A DNA stretch of 59,828 nt from Treponema sp. (GCA_017550685.1 JAFZOJ010000097.1:1-59828), one strand, 5' to 3'; shown: positions 36,849-45,647, counted from the first letter of the stretch. The notes: generated by a model from the sequence alone, not told the origin. Made by a program: numbers and translations.

Positions 36849-37992
36849 AGTATTTCACCCGTTTTTCCGTTCCGTTATATATATATACGTCCTTTTTCTT
36901 GGCGTAATCTTCGTAATAAGTTGTTACACTGGTCCCAGGCTCAAACACTATCAGGGTTGAATAATTACCCTTTGATTCGTATTTGGTCTGCATTTTAAGA
37001 ACACCGTCTTCATAAAGCTCATAATCAGGCGGCATTTTCTGATTTTCTTCCGATTCTTGGCTTTTATCTGCTTTATTATAGTAGAAAATCTCTTTTTTTT
37101 CACTTTTATTCTTTAGTTTTCCAGACTTATCATAGGTATAATCCACACTAATCTGGCTTGTAATTCGTTTCTTGTCATCATATTTCCAGTCAGTTCTGTT
37201 TATAAGGCTGCTGAGCTTTTTGTTCTCTTTATCCTCTTTTGAATATTTTTCGGCTTTTATAACTAAACCATTTTCATCAAAAAAAGAAACAATTCTTGCG
37301 CTGTCGTTTTCAATATTTTTTCTGCGAGGGTTACGGGACTGGCCTTCATATTCATAGGTTTCGGTACTTGTAAGTGTAGAATCTTCTACCGAAGCCATTT
37401 TCCAGTACTGCTTTTTAATAAGGCGATGGCTCTGGTCATAAAAATATCGTACTGCATTTTTATCAGAAAAATGAACCAGCACCTGTGTGTCCAGCAGAGA
37501 CTGTGGAATAAAGCGCTCGTTACCAAACTCAAGAATTCTAAGCCTGCCGTAGGAATCTAAAAGTGTTTTTTCTACAGACGGCGTGTTGTCTGCTGTCTCT
37601 TGTTCTGTTTCCGGGGTTTGAGGTATTTCTTCCTGAACGTCTGTTTCCAGAAGGTCCAGAACCTCCTGACCGTAACGCATTTCTTCCATGGAAAAAAGCA
37701 GGAACTCTACCCACGAACCGTTATCACACTCGCCGCTGTAAAAGCCTGCAGAATCATAAAGGCCCGTGCATTCCGGGTAAAGCTTTTCAAAAACATATAA
37801 GGTACTGCCTCCCTGCAGGACAGGGCGCATCATAAGGCGCTTAAAATATTGAGGGACCTTGTCGTTTTGTATCTGCGTAAAAATATACTGCTGGTAGTTC
37901 TTGTTAGGCACAAATATTTTTGCCGGCTTTTTTTGAGAACAGGAACATAATGTAAGAACCAGTGCAATAAGGCACGCAAATATTTTCTTCAT
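36841..37992 (-). CDS. Lipoprotein of unknown function
   Basis: The 383-residue protein has a lipoprotein signal (residues 1-18, LVLTLCSC with the acylated cysteine at about 18). An acidic, proline-rich segment follows (about 118-140). The C-terminal half (about 190-340) is rich in YD-like repeats (YEYEG, DENGLVIKAEKYSK, YDKSGKLKN), reminiscent of RHS or MORN-like beta repeats. No enzyme motif is seen. It is encoded 1 bp after ftsY and overlaps the first Lol-type permease by 8 bp, so it may be an accessory subunit or a model substrate of that exporter. Confidence 0.7.
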   Translation of the reverse strand: MKKIFACLIALVLTLCSCSQKKPAKIFVPNKNYQQYIFTQIQNDKVPQYFKRLMMRPVLQGGSTLYVFEKLYPECTGLYDSAGFYSGECDNGSWVEFLLFSMEEMRYGQEVLDLLETDVQEEIPQTPETEQETADNTPSVEKTLLDSYGRLRILEFGNERFIPQSLLDTQVLVHFSDKNAVRYFYDQSHRLIKKQYWKMASVEDSTLTSTETYEYEGQSRNPRRKNIENDSARIVSFFDENGLVIKAEKYSKEDKENKKLSSLINRTDWKYDDKKRITSQISVDYTYDKSGKLKNKSEKKEIFYYNKADKSQESEENQKMPPDYELYEDGVLKMQTKYESKGNYSTLIVFEPGTSVTTYYEDYAKKKDVYIYNGTEKRVKYYE

Positions 37993-37993
37993 T

Positions 37994-38866
37994 CTATAAA
38001 CCTAAGAATTCGTCTATATATTCCTCTGCTTTAAATACGGCAATATCTTCGTATTTTTCTCCTGTACAGATATAGGCAACAGGAATGCCAAGTTCTTTTC
38101 CAATGGAAACAGCTACACCACCCTTGGCCGTTGAATCGTATTTTGTCATGATGATTGCATCTACACCTACGGCTTCGTTAAATACTTCTGCCTGGCGCAG
38201 TGCATTCTGGCCGGTTGTTGCATCTATAACGATGATTTTTTTATAGCAGTCTGGGTCGGCCTTGAGCTCGCAGGTACGGTTAATTTTCTGAAGCTCGCGT
38301 ACAAGATTTTCTTTATTGTGAAGACGGCCTGCAGTATCTGCAAGAACAATCCCTCCGTTCTTGGCCTTTACGGCATCTGCGGCATCAAAAACTACAGCAG
38401 AAGGATCAGAACCATGCTGATGGCTTACAACCCTTATACCGATTTTTTCTCCATGCATTGCAAGCTGTTCAATTGCAGCGGCGCGGAAGGTATCTGCCGA
38501 AGCAAGCACTACATTCTGCTCGCCGTTCTTTGCAAGCATGTTTGCCATTTTTGCAACAGAGGTAGTTTTACCAACACCGTTTACTCCAAGAATCATCCAG
38601 ATGTTTGTTTTGCCCGGTTCAGGTTTTAGCTCCACAGCTTTTACACATTCAAGCAACAGCTGTTTTAATTCCTGCATAACCTGGTCCTGGTCCTGAACCT
38701 TTTTCTGCCTGCATACTTTTTCAAGCTCTTCTACAAGCAGAAAAGCAGTCTTGGCACCTATATCTCCTTCTACAAGGATATCTGTAAGCTCTTCATAAAA
38801 TTCATCATCAATTGCAGATTTTTTCTTAAAAAGCGAAAGGAATTTTTCTCCAAATGTTTTTTTCAT
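37994..38866 (-). CDS. ftsY: Signal recognition particle receptor FtsY
   Basis: FtsY is the SRP receptor GTPase that docks ribosomes to the membrane. The 290-residue product has a short basic start, the four-helix N domain (about 15-80) and the G domain: GVNGVGKTT (94-102), DTFRAAA (125-131), DTAGR (177-181) and TKYDSTAKGG near 240. The acidic A domain of E. coli is absent, as in many bacteria. It begins 12 bp after the preceding membrane protein gene and precedes the lipoprotein gene by 1 bp. Confidence 0.96.
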   Translation of the reverse strand: MKKTFGEKFLSLFKKKSAIDDEFYEELTDILVEGDIGAKTAFLLVEELEKVCRQKKVQDQDQVMQELKQLLLECVKAVELKPEPGKTNIWMILGVNGVGKTTSVAKMANMLAKNGEQNVVLASADTFRAAAIEQLAMHGEKIGIRVVSHQHGSDPSAVVFDAADAVKAKNGGIVLADTAGRLHNKENLVRELQKINRTCELKADPDCYKKIIVIDATTGQNALRQAEVFNEAVGVDAIIMTKYDSTAKGGVAVSIGKELGIPVAYICTGEKYEDIAVFKAEEYIDEFLGL

Positions 38867-38878
38867 ACAACAACCTCT

Positions 38879-40510
38879 TTATTCTTCAATGACTATAGCT
38901 TCGTCAACAATTTCCTGGTCTGGTTCTTGGGCAGCAGCTTCGGCAACTTCTTCCTGAGCCGGCGCTTCTGACTCTGCGGTAGACGGAACAAAATCGTAAG
39001 TAACTTTTGTACTCACAGGAAGCACGCTGTCTGCTGCCTTAAAATATCTGTACAGCTCATACACAAGCCAAACCCCGCAGGCAATGGAAACTCCGGTACA
39101 AATGTTAGATGCTAAAATCCATCTGTTTGCGGTCTGAATACCTTCGTGGTAATTTTCAACATCAGTATAGGCCGACTCCTGCCCCAGTACAGTTTTATAG
39201 TTTTTTACAATTCCCTTTGTGACAATCGATGGCACAAGAGAAGTTACGAGCATACTGTAAGACAGGTACATCTGCCTTCTGCGCTTTTCTATAAAATCAC
39301 TGTGGTCAATCGGATTAACCTTTACAGTATAAAGGGCTCCGTCCGTAAGCTTCTTTTCATTCAGGCTAAAGAACGAAGTCTGTTTTTCATCTACTATAAA
39401 CTGACCCAGAATTGTTTTTCCGTTTATTGTAATCTGCGAAGTTTCTTCATCAAGCTTTTGCGCACCAACGCCATTAACCAGAAAATCTCCTTCCATCGGC
39501 TTGAGCGGCTTTAAAAAGATTTGATGAGGAATTTCTTTTTCCAGCTCTACATTAATCTCGTAGGTTTTGTCGCCTTCAAAAAAATATGTGGTACCGCAGT
39601 TACGATAGCCCGGGGCAACAAACTGAATAAGGTGAACTCCGGAATCGATTGTAATTTCGCCGTTGATATCTGTAAAAAGAAGATCATCAATATAAAGGCT
39701 CAAATCCTGGACAGCTTCCTCGGGAGCCGCCGTAATCCTGATTACCGAAGGCAGGGCATTTACAATTGCCGGCGAAATCTGCCTTGCAATGTTTGAAGAA
39801 ATATAATCTGCATCATCAATGGAACCAATCTCGGTAATATAGCAAATTACTTTTGCGCCCGGGTAAACACGCGCCTGCACAGAAACAGACATGTATTCCT
39901 GGTAGGCTGTAATTGTTCCGGTTATAAGGCATCTTATGCCCGCAGAAATTACTTCCTTTTGAAAAGTCATACTGTCAATACCGGCAAGCTCTGCCTGCTG
40001 CGAACACTTAAACAATTCAGAAATATTTTTATTGTACAAAGAAATTTTTTCTATCTGCGGCTGAGTAGTCGTCGCATAAGTGCGGTCATATTCTTTCTGC
40101 TTTTCTATGTTTTCCTTAAGCTTTTCTTTAAGCTCGTTTATTTTCTTTTCCTGCTGTGCAATCTGGCGGTTCAATTCTCCCTGGCTGTAATTGGCAAGCA
40201 CAAGGCTATCCCTTCTTTTTACTTCGGAAGAAAGCTGCAGAAAAAGAGAAGCCCTGTTCTGTCTGGTTTCGTAAAGCTCGCGCTGGGCAAGCTCATCCTT
40301 AGGAACATTGCGAAAAAGTCCTGAGCTCAGCTTTTCCAGAATTAAAGACGGCAGAGTCTGGGCAACACCTTCGGAAACTGAATCTGACTGCCCGCGGTTA
40401 AATGAAAACTTCTGGGCCGCAACAATCCATTCAGAATTGCCCGCACCAAAAAGAGAAGATGATAAAACTAACAGGATAAATAATCCAGTAAGATTAAACT
40501 TCCTCGTCAT
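38879..40510 (-). CDS. Spirochaete membrane protein with PEGA-like region, function unknown
   Basis: The 543-residue protein has a signal peptide (1-23) and a glutamine- and lysine-rich coiled coil (about 110-150). A beta-rich middle follows, containing a PEGA-like stretch (IDSGVHLIQFVAPGYRNC, about 285-305). Two hydrophobic segments near 410-430 and 475-495 may be membrane helices, and an acidic alanine-rich tail ends the protein. Its start overlaps the prfB stop by 17 bp (frame +1), so the two are translationally linked. No function can be assigned; the context suggests an envelope role. Confidence 0.55.
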   Translation of the reverse strand: MTRKFNLTGLFILLVLSSSLFGAGNSEWIVAAQKFSFNRGQSDSVSEGVAQTLPSLILEKLSSGLFRNVPKDELAQRELYETRQNRASLFLQLSSEVKRRDSLVLANYSQGELNRQIAQQEKKINELKEKLKENIEKQKEYDRTYATTTQPQIEKISLYNKNISELFKCSQQAELAGIDSMTFQKEVISAGIRCLITGTITAYQEYMSVSVQARVYPGAKVICYITEIGSIDDADYISSNIARQISPAIVNALPSVIRITAAPEEAVQDLSLYIDDLLFTDINGEITIDSGVHLIQFVAPGYRNCGTTYFFEGDKTYEINVELEKEIPHQIFLKPLKPMEGDFLVNGVGAQKLDEETSQITINGKTILGQFIVDEKQTSFFSLNEKKLTDGALYTVKVNPIDHSDFIEKRRRQMYLSYSMLVTSLVPSIVTKGIVKNYKTVLGQESAYTDVENYHEGIQTANRWILASNICTGVSIACGVWLVYELYRYFKAADSVLPVSTKVTYDFVPSTAESEAPAQEEVAEAAAQEPDQEIVDEAIVIEE

Positions 40511-41631
40511 CGTCCCCGGCTCCGTCCATCGGAAGGCCTTTCCATTTTGCTACAAGGTAAGCATTCATAAAGTCATCAAGATCACCATCCATTACACCCT
40601 GGATATTTCCTACGGAATACTTGGTTCTGTGATCTTTTACCATAGTATATGGACAGAAAACATAGGAACGGATCTGGCTGCCAAAAGAAATATCCTTCTT
40701 TTCTCCGGCAAACTTAGAGTTCTCCTTTTCCTTTTGTTCCCTGTAATATTCATACAGACGTGCCTTGAGCATATTCATACAGGACTGTCTGTTCATTATC
40801 TGGCTTCGCTCGCTCTGGCAGGCAACAACAATACCGGTTGGAATATGGGTAAATCGTACGGCCGAGTCTGTTTTGTTTACATGCTGGCCACCCTTTCCTC
40901 CTGCGCGGTAGGTATCTACACGGAGGTCTTCCGGCTTTATGTCAACTTCGATTGTATCGTCCAGAACAGGATAAACATATACAGAAGCAAAGCTTGTATG
41001 ACGGCGTGCATTTGCGTCAAATGGAGAGATTCGTACAAGACGATGAATACCGCCTTCGCCCTTGAGGTAACCGTATACAAAGTCTCCCGAAATCTGTATT
41101 GTTATTGATTTGATTCCGCCTTCTGCTTCAAGCTCGTCCAGGACTTCTGTCTTGTAGCCATGACGTTCGGCCCAGCGCAGATACATACGGCTAAGCATAA
41201 ATGCCCAGTCGCAGGCCTCTGTTCCGCCGGCACCTGCATGTACGGTTAAGAAGGCATCGTTCTGGTCAACCTCTCCGGAAAGCAGATTTAATATGTTCAG
41301 TTTTTCAAATTTCTGTCTGGCAGCGTCATACATAGAACGAACTTCGTCTTCTTCGTCCTGTCCGCCGGATTCCGATGCAAGTTCAAACATTGCATCCAGA
41401 TCGTCCATATCTTTTAAAAGCTCCCGCCATGGTTCCACACGATTTTTGAGCCTGCGGACCTGAGCCATAACTTTTTCGGCAGCCTCATGATCATCCCAAA
41501 AGCCCGGAGCTTCAGAAAGCTTCATTTTTTCTGCAATAGATTTATCAATGGCGTCAGAGTCAAAGACGCCCCCATACATTCATTATTTCTTCGCGTAATT
41601 CTTCTATAGGTATTTTGATTTCTTCTAACAT
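40494..41631 (-). CDS. prfB: Peptide chain release factor 2 with programmed +1 frameshift
   Basis: RF2 reads UGA and UAA stops and triggers peptide release. The gene is split over two frames: codons 1-23 run from the ATG at 41631 to the in-frame TGA at 41562-41560. The rest continues from the GAC at 41561 to the stop at 40494, giving 378 residues. The GGQ motif of peptidyl release (247-249) and the stop-codon-reading SPF (202-204) are intact. The shift site at 41559-41577 makes the slip self-regulated: low RF2 lets the TGA wait and the ribosome shift. A plain ORF call starting at 41579 misses the true N-terminus. Confidence 0.96.
41559..41577 (-). promoter_or_regulatory. prfB programmed frameshift site
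   Basis: On the minus strand a GGGGG (41573 to 41569) acts as an internal Shine-Dalgarno. CGT separates it from the slippery CTT codon (41565 to 41563) and the TGA-C stop (41562 to 41559). The spacing of three bases matches the E. coli RF2 site. After CTT the ribosome slips forward by one base and reads GAC. Confidence 0.93.
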
Positions 41632-41646
41632 ACCTTTAGAATATCA

Positions 41647-41652
41647 ATTATA
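41647..41652 (-). promoter_or_regulatory. Probable -10 box of prfB
   Basis: TATAAT on the minus strand ends 15 nt before the prfB ATG. The -35 match is poor at the expected distance. AAAGGT just before the ATG is the only ribosome-binding candidate. Confidence 0.4.
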
Positions 41653-41687
41653 AGAGAATTTTACAACACAGTTTTGGGCGTCAAAGC

Positions 41688-43514
41688 CTAGCGTGGCTGA
41701 ACAGTACCCCTGCGGTTTACAGGCCAGAATCTGTAGCCGGGTTTACCGATAATAAGCTTTTTGCTTACATAATGAGGTTCCATCTGCGACTCATAGGTCA
41801 TGGAAAGCGGGTCATCGGCAGTAAGGGCTGCTTCAAATTCCTTGGCTGAATGACGGAAATCAAGCGAATTAAAGCGGTTGTCTCCCATCATAAAGTAACT
41901 GTCCTGAGGAATATAGTTTGGTTTACCGTCCGGATCGCTTGCAGGGAATACCGGCATATTGCGCAGATCCAGAAGTCCCCTTATGTACCAGTCAATATAC
42001 TGAATCTGTTCCATAAGGTCGGCAATAACACTGTCGTTTTCAATGGCAGAAAGTGAAGTACTGCTTCTCATGAGTGTTGCGGCACGTACAACCATTTCTC
42101 CGTAAAGCATTTTTGCCATTACATTAAGTCTAAAGTTGCTTTCGGCATAAGGGTCTCTTGCCTTGTCGACTGAATCGCACCAGGAAGTCATAAATTTTTC
42201 AAACCACTTATAACCGTCTTTGGTGTTCATAATTATTCTGGTTTCGTCTGCAAAGTTCATGAACAGATCAAGCTCGCTCAACGAAGGTTCTTCAAAACTT
42301 GTAAGCAGGTTTTCAGAAAAAGAAAGGCCTTTCATATTGCGTACAAGCTCTTTTGCCCTGAAGGAGGCAGCCTTTAAGTCATAGTTACGGCGCTTTTCTT
42401 CAAGCTCAAGAATCTTTTCATACTGTTCAGCAGCAGATTTTACTACAGCATTAAGATTTGAAGCGTTTCTGTTAGGCTGCACAGAAGCAAGCGGGAAAGT
42501 CTGAACCTTAGGAAGCAGGGTTTTGTTGATTTTTGAAAGATCCCAGCAGGCAAATTTTTCATCTTCCTGAACAGGAGTAAACACATCGTTACCTTCTGTC
42601 CTGCGATAGAGCTTTCCATCCTGCATTACAAGCTGCTCGCCCGGAACACCGCAGACACGCTTTACCAGAGGGTCGTATTTTTGATTTCCATATTCGTCGG
42701 TATTAAGATTTACAGCCATAAAAGTGAGCATATACACAAGCTGAGAGGTTACTGTTTTGATTTCTGATTTGCGATCCATTTTATAATGAGGATTTCGTAC
42801 TACTACAATGTCCCCGCGTTTATATTTGGCACCAACATTAATTCCTACATCTGTCAGAGGGAACTTTGGCTCGCAGGCAAGCTTGGAAACAACAACACGG
42901 TCCTTTACAAGGAAGGTTGGAACCATAGACTCTGACGGAATTACATAAAGCTGAAGAACAAAAATCTGGAAAATGAGCACTGTAAAAACAGCCTGAATAA
43001 TATTATCAATCCAGTCTAAAATTTCAAAGCCGACCCACTTGAGTCCGGTAAGCTTGGCAGGTTTTTGATAAGGAACATTCCAGTTTTCTGTAATGACAAT
43101 AATCTGTTTTTCTGCCATGCAGTGAGAAAGCACAAAAGAAAAAATAAAAACAATCCACCAGCAGATAACGGTAACAACATCATACCAGAACGGAGTTGCA
43201 AACTCGCCGGCCCTGCGGATTACAAAACAGAAAAGCAGAACAAACGGCAGATACTGAACAAGGCGTAAAATAAGAGGCAGAAGTTTTGCATTCTTTTTGA
43301 TGATTACCCTGAGGCAGAAAAAAACAGTAAGCGCTGTATAAATAACGGCTACAGGAAAAGCCACTAAAGATATATCTGCATGAAAACTGAGACAAAACAA
43401 GCTCAAGATTACAGCAGCACCCAGCTGAATATACATATAAATAGAAAAATTACGTGCTTTAACTGCACTATTAACGACTTTTTGTGTCTTTTTTCCAGAA
43501 TTATTTTTATCCAT
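41688..43514 (-). CDS. lepB: Signal peptidase I with long insertion
   Basis: LepB removes signal peptides from secreted proteins. The 608-residue protein is about twice the usual size. The N-terminus has several membrane segments (about 25-190). The catalytic serine lies in IPSESMVPTF (about 194) and the lysine in DPLVKRVCGVPG (about 284). The final conserved box is YFMMGDNRFNSLDFRHS (near 565-580). Between the lysine region and that box lies an insertion of roughly 270 residues, mostly helical (about 300-550). Both catalytic residues are present, so it should be active. Confidence 0.92.
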   Translation of the reverse strand: MDKNNSGKKTQKVVNSAVKARNFSIYMYIQLGAAVILSLFCLSFHADISLVAFPVAVIYTALTVFFCLRVIIKKNAKLLPLILRLVQYLPFVLLFCFVIRRAGEFATPFWYDVVTVICWWIVFIFSFVLSHCMAEKQIIVITENWNVPYQKPAKLTGLKWVGFEILDWIDNIIQAVFTVLIFQIFVLQLYVIPSESMVPTFLVKDRVVVSKLACEPKFPLTDVGINVGAKYKRGDIVVVRNPHYKMDRKSEIKTVTSQLVYMLTFMAVNLNTDEYGNQKYDPLVKRVCGVPGEQLVMQDGKLYRRTEGNDVFTPVQEDEKFACWDLSKINKTLLPKVQTFPLASVQPNRNASNLNAVVKSAAEQYEKILELEEKRRNYDLKAASFRAKELVRNMKGLSFSENLLTSFEEPSLSELDLFMNFADETRIIMNTKDGYKWFEKFMTSWCDSVDKARDPYAESNFRLNVMAKMLYGEMVVRAATLMRSSTSLSAIENDSVIADLMEQIQYIDWYIRGLLDLRNMPVFPASDPDGKPNYIPQDSYFMMGDNRFNSLDFRHSAKEFEAALTADDPLSMTYESQMEPHYVSKKLIIGKPGYRFWPVNRRGTVQPR

Positions 43515-43521
43515 ACATGTA

Positions 43522-44418
43522 CTATAACAGATTTTGTGATTTTATGTCACCATACATTTTTCTAAAATTCTCGGCTACCTTTAACAACACCTCTTCCCGT
43601 GCTTCCTTTCTGAGCTCCACAAATGCGTCGTAGATTTTTGAAATATCCTGCAGCGCGGTAAACTTTTCTCCTTTGAGATACTGAAACGGCGCATCGGTTT
43701 CAAGCAAGAGGTTTTCCAGCGGCAAGGTTTGTACACAGTCCAGAACCTTTTTATTGTTGTTCATTATCTGTTTGCCAAAGCTGAAATATGCGTTTATTCC
43801 GTGATCAATCAAAGACTGTGCTTCGCGGGCAGGTCCCATAAAACTGTGAAAAAGAACTGCAGGTAATTTTTTGAACTGGCGGCTGTATTCAAAAAGCTTG
43901 TGATTAGCTTTGCGTGCATGAATAACCATAGGCATGTTGTATTGAAGCGCCAGCTGCAGCTGAATATTAAACATTTCTTCCTGCAGGTCTGTGCGCTGCC
44001 GGAACTCGTCATTAAAATAATCAAAGCCAGCCTCGCCTATTGCGTTGAGCTTGTTGTTTTGCAAAAGGTTTTCCAGAAAGTCTGCACATTGCTTTATGTC
44101 AATCCATCCCGCCGATTGCGGATGCAACCCGTAAGATAAGAATACTTGGGATCCCTGACCCGACTGTGGTCCCTGAGGCTCTCGAAGGGCCACCACCAGC
44201 TTGCCTGTCACTTCCCACTCCTCTATCGTATGACAACACGCACAACCGCCCCATGCACTGTCATCATCAAATAAAGATTGTCGGGTCAAGCCCGACAATG
44301 ACAATTCATCAGGAGTGTCATTCCCGGGCTTGACCCGGGAATCTCTTTCAAGTTCCAGACAATCCGCCAAATGAAAATGTGCATCAAAATAACAAAATTT
44401 TTCATTTTTTTCTAACAT
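43522..44418 (-). CDS. TatD-family metal-dependent nuclease carrying two repeat insertions
   Basis: From the ATG at 44418 the product has 298 residues. The metal ligands H14 and H16 (FDAHFH), a glutamate in AIGEAGFDY, histidines in VIHARK and LFHSFMG and an aspartate in LLETDAPF are all present, so the enzyme can fold around its metals. Two segments are translated palindromic repeats: about residues 24-47 (SRVKPGND and the following LSGLTRQSLF) and about 74-84 (LREPQGP). They interrupt otherwise typical TatD strands. TATAAT lies 7 nt before the ATG and there is no Shine-Dalgarno. The lepB gene follows after 7 bp. Confidence 0.82.
   Translation of the reverse strand: MLEKNEKFCYFDAHFHLADCLELERDSRVKPGNDTPDELSLSGLTRQSLFDDDSAWGGCACCHTIEEWEVTGKLVVALREPQGPQSGQGSQVFLSYGLHPQSAGWIDIKQCADFLENLLQNNKLNAIGEAGFDYFNDEFRQRTDLQEEMFNIQLQLALQYNMPMVIHARKANHKLFEYSRQFKKLPAVLFHSFMGPAREAQSLIDHGINAYFSFGKQIMNNNKKVLDCVQTLPLENLLLETDAPFQYLKGEKFTALQDISKIYDAFVELRKEAREEVLLKVAENFRKMYGDIKSQNLL
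44166..44196. repeat. Palindromic repeat inside tatD, short form
   Basis: GTGGTCCCTGAGGCTCTCGA followed by AGGGCCACCAC is an inverted repeat with one mismatch in the arms. It is the short form of the repeat whose long form lies at 46267-46332. It is translated in frame as part of TatD. Confidence 0.8.
44276..44345. repeat. Paired palindromic repeats inside tatD
   Basis: Two facing units are GATTGTCGGG-TCAA-GCCCGACAATGAC (44276-44302) and, after 14 bp, GTCATTCCCGGGC then TTGACCCGGGAATCTC (44317-44345). The layout is that of 12741-12827 in opposite order. They are in frame within tatD. Confidence 0.85.
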
Positions 44419-44425
44419 TATTTCT

Positions 44426-44431
44426 ATTATA
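44426..44431 (-). promoter_or_regulatory. -10 box of tatD, leaderless type
   Basis: TATAAT on the minus strand, 7 nt before the ATG at 44418, with no ribosome-binding site between them. Confidence 0.5.
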
Positions 44432-44455
44432 TCCGAAAATAAAGTAAATGGAACT

Positions 44456-44484
44456 GTCATTCTCGTGCTTGACACGGGAATCTC
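44456..44484. repeat. Palindromic repeat in the leader of the 70-residue protein gene
   Basis: GTCATTCTCGTGCTTGACAC then GGGAATCTC is one unit of the same family as 44317-44345. It ends a few bases before the AGGGAGG ribosome-binding site at about 44488-44494 and lies in the divergent region shared with tatD, so it can influence either gene. Confidence 0.8.
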
Positions 44485-44500
44485 ATACAGGGAGGACAAA

Positions 44501-44713
44501 ATGAAAAGCTACACATTAAAAAGCATAGGAAAAACTTCGGACTACATGACAATCGTTCGCGAAATGGAAGATGGTTTTGTTGTAAAAATCTTCCGTGATA
44601 TGGACGGTTATGAAGATATAAAAACTGATTATATCAGCAAGGAGCTCTTTGACAGCTGTATCCGCACAGGCTATCTTACAGAAATCAAAGAGAAAGTTGC
44701 TGTAGGAGCTTAA
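44501..44713 (+). CDS. Small conserved protein of unknown function
   Basis: The 70-residue protein starts at an ATG with AGGGAGG at ideal spacing; an in-frame start at 44465 would lie within the repeat and is rejected. It is acidic and predicted as a mixed alpha/beta single domain, with no signal peptide and no known motif. It is the only plus-strand gene in the long minus-strand block. Its last 29 bp overlap the 3' end of miaA on the other strand. Divergent from tatD, it may share that promoter region. Confidence 0.65.
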   Translation: MKSYTLKSIGKTSDYMTIVREMEDGFVVKIFRDMDGYEDIKTDYISKELFDSCIRTGYLTEIKEKVAVGA

Positions 44714-45647
44714 CCGCTTCTTCTATTCTGGCTTTTTTATCCTGATTGTGAGAAAGCCAATGGATTTCCACTCCTTTTTTTTCCATCATCCTGAACCATG
44801 TTTCCTGCCTCTTGGCAAACTGGCGGATGGCAATGAACAGCTCATCGTAGAGCTGTTCTTTTGTTTTTAAATCCCCTTTCAAAAATAAAGAACAGTATCG
44901 GTACTCAAGGCCAAGCTTTTCCAGCCTCTCCCAGGTAATGCCGCTGTCGTGAATAGACTGAACCTCCTGGAGCATTCCGTTGTCCAGGCGTTCGCGCAAA
45001 CGTATGCTTATATTTTCCCAGATTTTCGGGCGGTCAAGAGTTGTACCTATTATAAAAGGTTTAATTTCCGGGCGCTCGATGCTTGTAGTGTCGTAGCCTG
45101 CTTTTTTTGCCTCTATAATTTCAAGCGCTTTGATTACGCGGTCTTTTTCATTAAGGTCATTTTTTGTGTGAAGATCCGGCTGAAGTTCCAGCAGACGGGC
45201 GGAAAGTTCTTCAAGAGGAGTTGCTTCAAGCTTGGCATGAAGCTCGGGATTTTCAGGAAGATTTACAAGCTGGTAGTCGCGCACAATTGCATCGATATAC
45301 ATTCCGGTGCCACCGACTACTACAGGGAGCTTTCCCCTGCTCTGAATATCCTTAAACGCACGGTAAAAATCCTGCTGGTAGTTATAGACAGTGTATTCGT
45401 CCGGCAGGTCTATAATATCAATCAGGTGATAAGGAATCTGCAGGCCGTCGACAGTATATTCATCAAGGTCTTTTCCGGAACCGATATCAAGATGGCGGTA
45501 AGTCTGACGCGAATCAGCAGAAATAATTTCTCCGTTGAATTGATGAGCAAGAGCCACGCCAATGGAAGTTTTTCCAACCGCAGTAGGACCGAGAACAATT
45601 ACACTGTTGTATTCAGGGCATTTGCTAGAGGACACGGCACACCACAC
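44685..45647 (-). CDS. miaA: tRNA dimethylallyltransferase MiaA
   Basis: MiaA transfers an isopentenyl group to adenosine 37 of tRNAs reading U-starting codons. The 320-residue product has the P-loop GPTAVGKTS (20-28), DSRQTYRHLDIGSGK (45-59) and the VVGGTGMYIDAI loop near 108. Length is normal. The start is unsettled: the GTG at 45647 and a GTG at 45635 both lie within the end of the methyltransferase gene, which overlaps by 23 bp, and neither has a Shine-Dalgarno. Coupled translation would explain this. With mtaB it is the second tRNA-37 modifying enzyme in the window. Confidence 0.95.
   Translation of the reverse strand: MWCAVSSSKCPEYNSVIVLGPTAVGKTSIGVALAHQFNGEIISADSRQTYRHLDIGSGKDLDEYTVDGLQIPYHLIDIIDLPDEYTVYNYQQDFYRAFKDIQSRGKLPVVVGGTGMYIDAIVRDYQLVNLPENPELHAKLEATPLEELSARLLELQPDLHTKNDLNEKDRVIKALEIIEAKKAGYDTTSIERPEIKPFIIGTTLDRPKIWENISIRLRERLDNGMLQEVQSIHDSGITWERLEKLGLEYRYCSLFLKGDLKTKEQLYDELFIAIRQFAKRQETWFRMMEKKGVEIHWLSHNQDKKARIEEAVKLLQQLSL

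Noticed and set aside
40308..41108. 266-codon plus-strand reading frame
   Set aside because: It is antisense to prfB and the following membrane protein gene and crosses their junction; no coding evidence.
41560..41562. In-frame TGA in prfB as selenocysteine or sequencing error
   Set aside because: Its exact setting after GGGGG, three bases and CTT is the established RF2 frameshift site.
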